Of a stretch of DNA of 46,079 nt, positions 18,347-26,014 are shown one piece after another (the first letter of the stretch is position 1; every line of letters starts with the position of its first letter). The notes beneath the pieces are model-generated. The model saw nothing but the letters and a program-made list of their open reading frames with translations. It ran no database searches and was not told the origin of the DNA. A program made the position numbers and the translations under genes. Source of the DNA: Moraxella sp. (lineage in GTDB: Bacteria > Pseudomonadota > Gammaproteobacteria > Pseudomonadales > Moraxellaceae); the NCBI RefSeq assembly GCF_030525845.1, contig NZ_JAUNDY010000001.1, positions 10,460 through 56,538 on the forward strand. Direction: 5' to 3'.

Positions 18347-19066
18347 ATGCAAAACTCTCTTACTGGCGAACAGCTTGCCATGCTAGACAAAGTCCAACTT
18401 CCTGATGACTGGAAAATGGCACTTGCTCCGTTTTTGTTATCCGACACGATGGAAAACTTACGGACGTTTTTACGCCACGAATACGCACAAGGCAAGACGA
18501 TTTATCCACCCAAACCCCTCATTTTTAACGCCTTAAATAGTACACCTTTACAGGCGGTCAAAGTGGTGATTTTGGGGCAAGACCCCTATCATGGGGCAGG
18601 TCAAGCGATGGGGTTGTCGTTCTCTGTTCCCAAAATCATTCCCAAACCGCCAAGCCTACAAAATATCCTAAAAGAGCTTGCTACCGATTTGGGCGTGCCT
18701 GTCTGCCCACATGGCGATTTGACACACTGGGCAAATCAAGGCGTACTACTACTAAACGCCACACTCACGGTTGAGGATGGTAAGGCAGGCAGTCATCAAA
18801 ACAGGGGTTGGGAGGAATTTACCGATGCGGTGATTGATGTCATCAACCGACAAACCGACCAGACGGTTTTTATTTTATGGGGCAGTTATGCCAAGAAAAA
18901 AGGGCGATTTATTGATGCTCGCCGTCATTTGATTTTGACCGCCAATCACCCGTCTCCCCTATCAGCCAATCGGGGCGGATTTTTTGGTAGTCGTCCGTTT
19001 TCACAAACCAACGCTTATTTGATGGTACATGGCAAAACACCGATTGATTGGGCATTGCCGATTTAA
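18347..19066 (+). CDS. ung: Uracil-DNA glycosylase
   Basis: This 239-residue enzyme removes uracil from DNA that arises by cytosine deamination or dUTP incorporation. Family 1 motifs are intact: G-Q-D-P-Y-H-G with the catalytic Asp at residue 79, the L-L-L-N-A-T-L-T-V stretch near 130, and the DNA-intercalating loop H-P-S-P-L-S-A-N-R-G-G-F near 200. The length is typical. It starts two bases after the stop of the RDD gene, so the two are likely translated from one mRNA. No terminator follows; the retron promoter starts about 200 bases downstream. Confidence 0.97.
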   Translation: MQNSLTGEQLAMLDKVQLPDDWKMALAPFLLSDTMENLRTFLRHEYAQGKTIYPPKPLIFNALNSTPLQAVKVVILGQDPYHGAGQAMGLSFSVPKIIPKPPSLQNILKELATDLGVPVCPHGDLTHWANQGVLLLNATLTVEDGKAGSHQNRGWEEFTDAVIDVINRQTDQTVFILWGSYAKKKGRFIDARRHLILTANHPSPLSANRGGFFGSRPFSQTNAYLMVHGKTPIDWALPI

Positions 19067-19270
19067 CTATGGATGATGCTCACCGCCACAGTTTTATAAG
19101 GCTTGTTGTGTACATCCATTAAAACAATATTTTTATTAGGTATGCAAACTCAAACACCATAAACGGTTGCTATTCCGCCTCTTAGACTTAGAGTGTATTT
19201 TTTTGTGGAATTTTTACATAAAATCAATACATAAATAGTCATAATTAAAATTAAATTTTTCAGTCATTTA

Positions 19271-19299
19271 TTGAAAATATTCAAAGAATTTGTTAGAAT
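19271..19299 (+). promoter_or_regulatory. Promoter of the retron
   Basis: TTGAAA (19271-19276) and TAGAAT (19294-19299) are separated by exactly 17 bases, with a TGT extension directly before the -10. The expected transcription start, seven bases beyond the -10, is 19306, which is the first base of the a1 repeat of the retron RNA. Confidence 0.75.
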
Positions 19300-19305
19300 T
19301 AGCAC

Positions 19306-19428
19306 AGCCCATAAATAGATTTTTTGATTGGGTATCCCAATCAGTGATTTTCAAGTCTTTAAGACTTGCATTACTAAATTACTGAAAAAAACAAGTAAGC
19401 TACGCTTGCGTAAGAGTATTTATGGGCT
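19306..19428 (+). ncRNA. Retron non-coding RNA (msr-msd)
   Basis: This 123-base region directly upstream of the reverse transcriptase has the layout of a retron RNA. Its ends are the perfect 12-bp inverted repeats a1 (AGCCCATAAATA, 19306-19317) and a2 (TATTTATGGGCT, 19417-19428). The msr part carries two hairpins with perfect 7-bp stems: GATTGGG-TAT-CCCAATC (19326-19342) and CAAGTCT-TTA-AGACTTG (19352-19368). The first G after a1 (19318) is the likely branching guanosine. The following 48 bases up to a2 are the msd candidate and hold shorter stems (TTACT..AGTAA and GTAAGC-TAC-GCTTGC). The msr text AGATTT..TTG..CAATCAGTG resembles what I remember of the Ec67 (Eco2) retron RNA. The exact msDNA ends cannot be read from sequence. 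Confidence 0.87.
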
Positions 19429-19432
19429 TTTT

Positions 19433-21154
19433 ATGAATTCTGATAGTTACAATAAATTAAGACAAGCTGTCTCTTTGCAAGATTTAGCAAAGGTGTTAGG
19501 ATTTTCTTCATCTGGATTAGCATATATACTTTATGCAATGGGGAAGAAAGATAGTACAACTAGATACCAAACTTTCCAAGTTAAAAAGAAAAATGGAGGG
19601 GTAAGAGAAATTAAAGCTCCTTGTTCACAATTAAAATCATTGCAAGAAAAATTATCTAAACTCTTATATATTTGTTTGCAAGAAATTAATAAACAAAATA
19701 ACTTGAACCAATCGTATTCTTTTGCTTATCAGCCAAATAAAACACATTATAATAATGCAAATATACATAAAAACAAACGTTATGTTTTCAACATAGATTT
19801 AAAAGACTTCTTTAGAAGCATTAATTTTGGTAGAGTTCGTGGATATTTTCTCAACAATGAATATTTTAAATTAGACCCTAAAATTGCAACTATTATTGCT
19901 CAAATTGCTTGTGATGATAATTCTTTACCCCAAGGCAGTCCGTGCTCTCCTATTATATCTCATTTTATCTCCAATATTTTGGATTATCGCCTATCACAAT
20001 TAGCTAAAAAAGCAAAATGCCATTACTCTAGGTATTGTGATGATATTACTTTTTCAACCAATCAAAAAGAATTTCCCAATATTATTGCCAAACCCAAAGA
20101 TAATATTTGGTGTGTTGGTGATGAATTAAGAAATATCATTGAGCGTGCAGGATTTAAAATAAATGATGACAAAGTGAGAATGAGCTATCGCCCAAGTCAG
20201 CAAAGTGTTACTGGATTGGTCGTCAATAAGCGAGTAAATACCTCTCGTTATTATAGAGATGCTATTCGTGCTATGGTGCATTCGCTGACTAGAACAGGGG
20301 ATTTTAATTTTACAAAAGAATTTGCACGAGACAAAAGAACGGTAGAAAATAAATTAAACTGTTTGCAAGGAATGCTTTGTTATATCCGTCATGTTGATAA
20401 CTTAAGTGACGGTATTGCTCATAAGAAACTTAAAAATTTTAAAGTGCTGCGAGCATTTATTTTATATCACTACTTTTTTGCCAATGAAAAGGTTGTATTG
20501 TTTGGTGAAGGTAAAACAGATATTTTTCATCTAAAGCATTATCTAAAGTATAGAGATAAAGAAACCATTTATGGCATTCCTAAAGAAAATGAGCTATTGG
20601 AACAATGGAGGGAATTAAAATTACTAAGATTGGATAGTAAAATTTTTGACCCTATCTCACAAGATGGCGGTACAGGAGATATTAAAAACCTTATTACTAG
20701 TTACAAAAAAGAATGTAATAAATTTTTTGTGCCAAAATCTCAAAATCCAGTTATTATCTTAGTGGATAATGATATGGGTGTTACAAAGTTATTTACTTCC
20801 ATAAAACAGATGACAAAGTCAAAAGAAGATGTAGATGGCTCAAAAGATTTTTATCATATTGCCTATAATCTATATGTTGTTGCCTTACCTAAATTAAATA
20901 ATAAAGATACGGCAATTGAAAATTTTTATAGTGAAGATATTAGAAAAATCAAATATTTGGATAAAGACTTTTCTCAAGACAATGGATACGATAGCAAAAC
21001 CCAATATGGCAAGAATATTTTTGCAACAAAAATTATTCCGCATAATTATACAATGGTGGATTGGTCTAATTTTGATCAAATATTTGACAGAATACAAGCA
21101 GTTATTGATGATTTTAATGGCAGAAAATTAAAAAATAACGCCAGTTTGAAATAA
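19433..21154 (+). CDS. Retron reverse transcriptase fused to a TOPRIM-like effector
   Basis: This 573-residue protein joins a retron reverse transcriptase to a C-terminal TOPRIM-like domain, the arrangement known from retron Ec67 (Eco2). The RT part shows the retron NAXXH box (N-A-N-I-H, 108-112), F-N-I-D-L-K-D-F-F with catalytic Asp122, L-P-Q-G-S-P (165-170), the active-site Y-C-D-D (201-204) and the retron-specific V-T-G (259-261). The C-terminal part (about 350-573) has L-F-G-E-G-K-T-D (E359) and I-I-L-V-D-N-D-M-G (D445, D447), the two acidic motifs of TOPRIM nucleases. The RT makes msDNA from the RNA just upstream; the complex is expected to hold the nuclease in check until phage infection. 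The ATG at 19433, four bases after a2, is preferred to a longer frame from 19328 that would translate the ncRNA. The gene is markedly AT-rich compared with ung and rep, suggesting transfer. Confidence 0.92.
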   Translation: MNSDSYNKLRQAVSLQDLAKVLGFSSSGLAYILYAMGKKDSTTRYQTFQVKKKNGGVREIKAPCSQLKSLQEKLSKLLYICLQEINKQNNLNQSYSFAYQPNKTHYNNANIHKNKRYVFNIDLKDFFRSINFGRVRGYFLNNEYFKLDPKIATIIAQIACDDNSLPQGSPCSPIISHFISNILDYRLSQLAKKAKCHYSRYCDDITFSTNQKEFPNIIAKPKDNIWCVGDELRNIIERAGFKINDDKVRMSYRPSQQSVTGLVVNKRVNTSRYYRDAIRAMVHSLTRTGDFNFTKEFARDKRTVENKLNCLQGMLCYIRHVDNLSDGIAHKKLKNFKVLRAFILYHYFFANEKVVLFGEGKTDIFHLKHYLKYRDKETIYGIPKENELLEQWRELKLLRLDSKIFDPISQDGGTGDIKNLITSYKKECNKFFVPKSQNPVIILVDNDMGVTKLFTSIKQMTKSKEDVDGSKDFYHIAYNLYVVALPKLNNKDTAIENFYSEDIRKIKYLDKDFSQDNGYDSKTQYGKNIFATKIIPHNYTMVDWSNFDQIFDRIQAVIDDFNGRKLKNNASLK

Positions 21155-21166
21155 ACTGGCGTTATT
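21134..21166 (+). terminator. Hairpin spanning the retron stop codon
   Basis: AATAACGCCAGTTT-GAAAT-AAACTGGCGTTATT is a perfect 14-bp stem with a 5-base loop; the stop codon of the RT gene (21152-21154) lies at the loop and 3' arm. The tail TATT-AAAATC is poor in T, but the T residues in the 3' arm may serve. It probably ends retron transcription. Confidence 0.7.
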
Positions 21167-21263
21167 AAAATCACAATTCCCAATCCTAGCAGGTTTTGAC
21201 GGTATGATGTGGGATTTTTGTGGTAAAATGGGTGAAGTGATTGTTTTGTAATGAGTAAAAATC

Positions 21264-21848
21264 ATGAATACCGGGTATAGCATAGAAAAATTATCCATTA
21301 TTGGTAAAAACAACTTCCTAAAATCCACCAGTCAAATCCTATTAAAATCCGATGATGATTTTGATAATGACGACAAGCATTTTATGCAAATTGCCCTAGA
21401 TTTAGCACAACAAGGGGCAAAATTGGGCGAAGTGCCTGTGGGGGCGGTGGTGGTGCTTGATAATCAAATCATTGGGCAAGGCTTTAATTGCCCCATTAGC
21501 CAAAAAGACAGCACCGCCCACGCTGAAATGGTCGCCATTCGTCAGGCGTGTGAAAATTTGGATAATTATCGACTGATGGGGGCGACTTTGTATGTAACCT
21601 TAGAGCCGTGTACGATGTGTTTGGGGGCGATTATCCATTCAAGGATTAGCCGTGTGATATTTGGAGCAAGCGAGCCAAAAGCAGGGGTAATTATCAGTCA
21701 AGAAAACTTTGCCGAAAAACGCTATTTTAACCATTATATCACGATTGAAGGTGGATTATTTGCCGAGCGGTCTGGGCGATTGTTACAAGAGTTTTTTCGT
21801 CATCGTCGAACCCTTAAAAGGCAAGCAAAATCTTCTTTGCCATCTTAG
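21264..21848 (+). CDS. tadA: tRNA-specific adenosine deaminase
   Basis: This 194-residue zinc enzyme converts wobble adenosine 34 to inosine in tRNA-Arg(ACG). The deaminase motifs are intact: H-A-E-M-V-A-I (residue ~91, zinc ligand His and catalytic Glu) and P-C-T-M-C-L-G-A-I (~120, two zinc cysteines), preceded by G-E-V-P-V-G-A-V-V-V. The start at 21264 gives a 35-residue extension before the usual first helix (D-D-K-H-F-M-Q-I-A-L); no closer start codon is available except the ATG at 21384, which would cut that helix. The region between the retron hairpin and this gene is under 100 bases. Confidence 0.92.
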   Translation: MNTGYSIEKLSIIGKNNFLKSTSQILLKSDDDFDNDDKHFMQIALDLAQQGAKLGEVPVGAVVVLDNQIIGQGFNCPISQKDSTAHAEMVAIRQACENLDNYRLMGATLYVTLEPCTMCLGAIIHSRISRVIFGASEPKAGVIISQENFAEKRYFNHYITIEGGLFAERSGRLLQEFFRHRRTLKRQAKSSLPS

Positions 21849-21878
21849 TCCAATCCCTTGGTTAAATCCGTTAAAATT

Positions 21879-21907
21879 TTGCTCAATTCATCAAAATCCC
21901 TTATAAT
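21879..21907 (+). promoter_or_regulatory. Promoter for rep
   Basis: TTGCTC (21879-21884), a 17-base spacer and a perfect TATAAT (21902-21907), 29 bases before the rep start codon. Confidence 0.55.
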
Positions 21908-21936
21908 AGGCGTCCATTTGCCCTTTTGAGAATGTT

Positions 21937-23976
21937 ATGAGTAGTCAGCTAAATCCACGCCAGCAAGAAGCCTTAGTCCACATTTCAGGACCGTTATTGG
22001 TATTGGCGGGGGCAGGTTCTGGCAAAACCTCGGTCATTACCCAAAAAATCGCTCACCTGATCCAAAATTGCAATATCCCTGCTGAACGTATCACGGCAAT
22101 GACCTTTACCAATAAGGCGGCTCGTGAGATGAAGGAGCGTGTCAAAAAGCTGTTACCATCAGAAAAGACGCGTGGTCTGACGGTGTCGACTTTTCATCAG
22201 TTTGGTTTGCAGTTTTTGCGTTATGAGTTGATTCATACGCCCCTAAAAGGCAATTTTAGTATCATGGATGCTGATGACAGTAAGCGACTTTTGGCGGAAC
22301 TCATGGTGCGAGACAACCTATCAGGGGCGGAGCGTGCTGACATGGTGGGTAAAGCAATCAAGATGATTAGCGATTGGAAAAACGACCTCGTCGCCCCAGA
22401 ATATGCTCATGAAACGCTGACGGATCCTGAGGAGATGGTGTTTGCTCATTTATATGGTCTTTATGAGCGAAATCTAAGAGCGTATAATGCGGTGGATTTT
22501 GATGATTTGATTGTCATGCCTGCTCGTATTTTAAAAGAAAACAGTCAAGTGCGTGATAAATGGCAAAACCGCATTCGCTATCTTTTAGTAGACGAATACC
22601 AAGACACCAACACCGCCCAGTATGAACTCATCAAAATGCTCGTAGGTATCCGTGCCAGATTTACGGTGGTGGGCGATGACGACCAATCCATCTACGCATG
22701 GCGTGGAGCAAAACCTGAAAATATGGCACTGTTAAAGCAAGATTTTCCAGCGTTGCATGTGGTTAAGCTAGAACAAAATTACCGTTCCACCAATCGCATT
22801 TTGGCATCAGCCAATGCCGTGATTACCAATAATGAGCATATTTTTGAAAAATTGCTGTGGTCGGATAAAGGTCATGGCGAGCTGATTCGTGTGGTCAGCT
22901 CGTCTGATGATGGAGCGGAAGCTGAACGTGTTGCCAAAGAAATTGTTACTCATCGCCTAAGGCACAATAACTCATGGGAGCAGTATGCGGTGCTATATCG
23001 GTCGAATTTTCAGGCAAGGGCGTTGGAAGCGGAGCTTCGTTCGTTGCAAGTGCCGTATAAGCTCTCTGGGGGTACGTCATTTTTTGCTCGTACTGAGATT
23101 AAAGATGTGATGAGTTATTTGCGGATTATTTTAAATCCCGATGATGATGCAGCATTTTTGCGAATTATTAATACCCCAAAACGTGGCATGGGGTCGGCCA
23201 CCCTAGAAAAACTTGGGCTTTTTGCTCAGGAGTATGGTCTATCCTTGCTAGCGGCATGTACCCATTCGGGGCTAAAATCAGCGGTGGGAGCAAAGGCAGG
23301 GGCGACATTGGCAAGTTTTGGCGAATTTATTGAGCATTATACACGTGAACTCTATGATAATCCTGACCCCATGCCACTGGTGCGTCAGATGATTATGGAG
23401 ACGGGCTATATTGATTACATTAAAGAAGACAGCAAAACACCCCAACAAGAAAAAAACCGCCTCGATAACATCGAGTCTTTGTATTCGTCCATCAACGCAC
23501 TCATTGAACGTGCTGAAGATGATGACGAAAAAAGCATCGATGCGGTTATCCGTAAGTTGGTTTTGCTTGATATGTTAGAACAGCAACAAGAGGAAGAAAA
23601 TACCAATAAAGTAAACCTCATGACGCTACACGCTGCTAAGGGTCTTGAATTTGATTTTGTGTACATCATTGGTGTAGAAGAGGACATCTTGCCTCATCGT
23701 AACTCCATTTTAAGCGAGACCATCGAAGAAGAAAGACGGCTGATGTATGTGGGTATCACACGAGCAAGGCATGAGCTTACCTTGATGTACGCCCAAAAAC
23801 GCAGGGCAGGTAAAGAATATCGCCAAACCACGCCATCACGGTTTTTGGATGAATTGCCTGATGACCACATCGATTATCCTGCCAAGCGTAAAAAAACAGC
23901 CGACCCCACTCAGGTGGCAAATGATTATTTGGCAAATATTCAAGCCATGCTCGCCGCAAAACGAAAATCTTCGTAG
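21937..23976 (+). CDS. rep: ATP-dependent DNA helicase Rep
   Basis: This 679-residue superfamily 1A helicase unwinds DNA 3' to 5' and helps replication forks pass protein blocks. Motifs run in order: L-N-P-R-Q-Q-E-A-L (Q motif), A-G-A-G-S-G-K-T (Walker A, ~residue 25), T-F-T-N-K-A-A-R-E-M, D-E-Y-Q-D-T-N (Walker B, ~225), G-D-D-D-Q-S-I-Y-A-W-R-G-A (~250), Q-N-Y-R-S, L-M-T-L-H-A-A-K-G-L-E-F (~565) and V-G-I-T-R-A-R (~605). Its length and the short C-terminus match Rep rather than UvrD or PcrA. It has its own promoter and a strong terminator that it shares with the convergent trmB. Confidence 0.94.
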   Translation: MSSQLNPRQQEALVHISGPLLVLAGAGSGKTSVITQKIAHLIQNCNIPAERITAMTFTNKAAREMKERVKKLLPSEKTRGLTVSTFHQFGLQFLRYELIHTPLKGNFSIMDADDSKRLLAELMVRDNLSGAERADMVGKAIKMISDWKNDLVAPEYAHETLTDPEEMVFAHLYGLYERNLRAYNAVDFDDLIVMPARILKENSQVRDKWQNRIRYLLVDEYQDTNTAQYELIKMLVGIRARFTVVGDDDQSIYAWRGAKPENMALLKQDFPALHVVKLEQNYRSTNRILASANAVITNNEHIFEKLLWSDKGHGELIRVVSSSDDGAEAERVAKEIVTHRLRHNNSWEQYAVLYRSNFQARALEAELRSLQVPYKLSGGTSFFARTEIKDVMSYLRIILNPDDDAAFLRIINTPKRGMGSATLEKLGLFAQEYGLSLLAACTHSGLKSAVGAKAGATLASFGEFIEHYTRELYDNPDPMPLVRQMIMETGYIDYIKEDSKTPQQEKNRLDNIESLYSSINALIERAEDDDEKSIDAVIRKLVLLDMLEQQQEEENTNKVNLMTLHAAKGLEFDFVYIIGVEEDILPHRNSILSETIEEERRLMYVGITRARHELTLMYAQKRRAGKEYRQTTPSRFLDELPDDHIDYPAKRKKTADPTQVANDYLANIQAMLAAKRKSS

Positions 23977-23996
23977 ATGAGTGGGTTTTTAAATGC

Positions 23997-24028
23997 AAAA
24001 ACCAAAGATGTCATGTCTTTGGTTTTTT
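23997..24028. terminator. Bidirectional terminator between rep and trmB
   Basis: AAAACCAAAGA and TCTTTGGTTTT pair around a 7-base loop, followed by TTATTG on the plus strand and preceded by A-rich sequence that gives a T tract on the minus strand. It lies between two convergent stops (23976 and 24034). Confidence 0.85.
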
Positions 24029-24033
24029 ATTGA

Positions 24034-24867
24034 TTATCGTCTGCGATATATCACGTCCCAAGAGGTGCGTCCGTAATCTTGCCCTCGTTTTTCAAATTTG
24101 GTGGCGGGGCGAAATTCTGGTTTTGGCGAGAAATTGCCCTTGCCTGCCACATTATCAAATTCTGACATATTATCTAGCACTTCTAGCATCCACAGGGCAT
24201 AATGTTCCCAGTCAGTTGCACTGTGAAAAATGCCACCAACAGCCAACTTATCCGCCACCAAACTCATGCGGTCTGTGGTTACAAAACGGCGTTTGTAATG
24301 ACGCTTTTTTTGCCATGGGTCAGGAAAATAAAGCTGAACGGTGTCAAGATGTCCGCTGGGTAAGTTTGAGAGTAGGGCAATGGCATCGCCGTTTAGTACT
24401 TTTAGGTTGGTTAAGCCAAGCTCATGTGCCAAATAGGCGGCACGCCCAATACCGGGTTCGTGAACCTCAATGCCGACAAAGTTGCGATTGGGGGCATTTT
24501 TTGCCATCTCGACTAATGTATCGCCCATGCCAAAGCCGATTTCTAGGGTTAGGGGAGCATCTGTGCCATTTGGGGTATCCTCAAAAAATACACGTAAATC
24601 GTGAATGTTTGAAACATCGCCCAATTTACCCAAATCTTGACCGTGATTGATGATGTAGGGGGCAAAAGTGGCGTCGGTCAGGGCTTGTTTGGCGTATTGG
24701 CTAAGATGTGTGCGACGACGCATGAAGGTGCTGATGGCATGGCTGTATTCAGTAGGTGTGCGTGTCAGTCCTGCAATCTCATTTTTGATGGTCTGTGCAG
24801 AAATGTCAGGGGTTTGGCGGTCGCCACCGATGGGGGCAAGTGGTGTGTTTGGGGTATTGTTGCTCAT
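24034..24867 (-). CDS. trmB: tRNA (guanine-N7)-methyltransferase
   Basis: This 277-residue S-adenosylmethionine-dependent enzyme methylates G46 of tRNA. The SAM site is L-E-I-G-F-G-M-G-D-T-L near residue 108, followed by V-G-I-E-V-H-E-P-G. The family signature is Y-F-P-D-P-W-Q-K-K-R-H-Y-K-R-R-F near 185 and the closing region has T-K-F-E-K-R-G near 255. The first 60 residues, before the I-S-T-F-M-R-R-R-T stretch, are an extra N-terminal segment rich in polar residues. A small inverted repeat (ATGGCTA-AAA-TAGCCAT, 24894-24910) lies in its leader. Confidence 0.93.
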   Translation of the reverse strand: MSNNTPNTPLAPIGGDRQTPDISAQTIKNEIAGLTRTPTEYSHAISTFMRRRTHLSQYAKQALTDATFAPYIINHGQDLGKLGDVSNIHDLRVFFEDTPNGTDAPLTLEIGFGMGDTLVEMAKNAPNRNFVGIEVHEPGIGRAAYLAHELGLTNLKVLNGDAIALLSNLPSGHLDTVQLYFPDPWQKKRHYKRRFVTTDRMSLVADKLAVGGIFHSATDWEHYALWMLEVLDNMSEFDNVAGKGNFSPKPEFRPATKFEKRGQDYGRTSWDVIYRRR

Positions 24868-24893
24868 AAACTGGCTTTACTTCATAAAATAAA

Positions 24894-24910
24894 ATGGCTA
24901 AAATAGCCAT
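24894..24910. promoter_or_regulatory. Short inverted repeat between trmB and the DUF2628 gene
   Basis: ATGGCTA-AAA-TAGCCAT lies between two divergent genes, 27 bases before trmB and 47 bases before the other start, next to a TATAAT at 24925-24930 that can serve the plus-strand gene. It may be an operator or a leader hairpin. Confidence 0.35.
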
Positions 24911-24956
24911 AAAAGACCGTTTATTATAATCAATCCCATCAGGGCAATCAAGGCTT

Positions 24957-25934
24957 ATGGCGATTTTTGCATGGGGATTGGTAGAGGATTTGGGGTTTGT
25001 GATGTTTCGTTTGCCTTTTTTGGAAGATAGTACGCCACCACCTTTTTATGTGCCAACATTATCTTGCGAAGAAAGGGTACAGTTGGATAGGTGGTTTATT
25101 GGCAGGCGTTCACAGGCGTATTATTTAAAACGTTTTGGTGAATTTGATAAAGCAGGTCGTTTGCATGCCCGCTTTCATTGGTCAGCTTTTTTTGCAACAT
25201 TTGGTTGGCTACTTTATCGCAAACGCTACTTAGATTGCGTGGTTTATTGCGTCGCTGGCTGGTCTTTTATCAAAGTAAATATCGTCATCATTTTGGCGAT
25301 TTGTGAATTTTTATTTGTCGGAAAAATCCCTGCGGACGTACAAATGACGGTGCGTATAGCCATTGCTGGCTGTGTTTGGCTTTTTTGGTCTGGCATGGTG
25401 GCACGTTGGGCGGACGCGTATTATTATCGCATGGCACGCCGTGAAATTGCTGATGCTTTGGAATTGTACCCACAGGATAAAGTTGCTCAAAAAGCACATC
25501 TAGAACAGCATGGTGGTGTGAGTATGATGGGGCTTGGGGTCGCCTTTGGTATGTTTGGTGCGTTTTTGGCAATCATTGTGTTGCAGTTTATGCCAATCAT
25601 TGCCGCTCAAAAAGAGCAGGCGGTCATTTTTGAGAGTTATCGTACGGTCAGTGCTATCCAAAAACGTGTGGCACACATCGTGGAGCAGACAGGCTCTTGC
25701 CCTGTGGGATTACCTGTGTCGGCAGATGGGCAGAGAGTGTCGGTGGAGGTGGTGGCGAGTGTGGCAGGCGTACCAACCGATTGTGCGGTTGTTGCGACAG
25801 TAACAAAATCAAGCTATCCAGTACGGTATTTGAATGGGCAGTATTTGACCATCTATCGACAAATTGACAGCAATTCATGGCGGTGCCAGACCTCCTTGAA
25901 TAAGCAACAAACGCCCAAAAGATGCGTGGGGTAG
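24957..25934 (+). CDS. DUF2628 membrane protein with a pilin-like C-terminal domain
   Basis: This 325-residue protein appears to have two parts. Residues ~40-195 look like DUF2628: Y-Y-L-K-R-F-x-E-F-D, then H-W-S-A-F-F-A-T-F-G-W-L-L-Y-R-K and two or three membrane segments. Residues ~195-325 have one more membrane helix followed by Y-R-T-V-S-A-I-Q-K-R-V and a closing W-R-C-(x)13-C pair (W-R-C-Q-T ... P-K-R-C-V), which strongly resembles the tail of type IV pilins, where the two cysteines form the receptor-binding disulfide loop. There is no prepilin peptidase motif. The start at 24957 is 27 bases after a TATAAT and has AAGG upstream; the ATG at 25002 is the alternative. A role in pilus assembly or adhesion is inferred only. 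Confidence 0.7.
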   Translation: MAIFAWGLVEDLGFVMFRLPFLEDSTPPPFYVPTLSCEERVQLDRWFIGRRSQAYYLKRFGEFDKAGRLHARFHWSAFFATFGWLLYRKRYLDCVVYCVAGWSFIKVNIVIILAICEFLFVGKIPADVQMTVRIAIAGCVWLFWSGMVARWADAYYYRMARREIADALELYPQDKVAQKAHLEQHGGVSMMGLGVAFGMFGAFLAIIVLQFMPIIAAQKEQAVIFESYRTVSAIQKRVAHIVEQTGSCPVGLPVSADGQRVSVEVVASVAGVPTDCAVVATVTKSSYPVRYLNGQYLTIYRQIDSNSWRCQTSLNKQQTPKRCVG

Positions 25935-26014
25935 ACGACAGGTCTGCGGACACCATGGGGTGTTGGAGAGGGTGGTAAATTTAACGACGCTGTGATAGAT
26001 TTGGTGTGCAAGTG

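Noticed and set aside
19328-19432. N-terminal extension of the reverse transcriptase frame upstream of 19433
   Set aside because: It would translate through the msr hairpins and the a2 repeat, and the retron family starts near M-N-S-D-S-Y.
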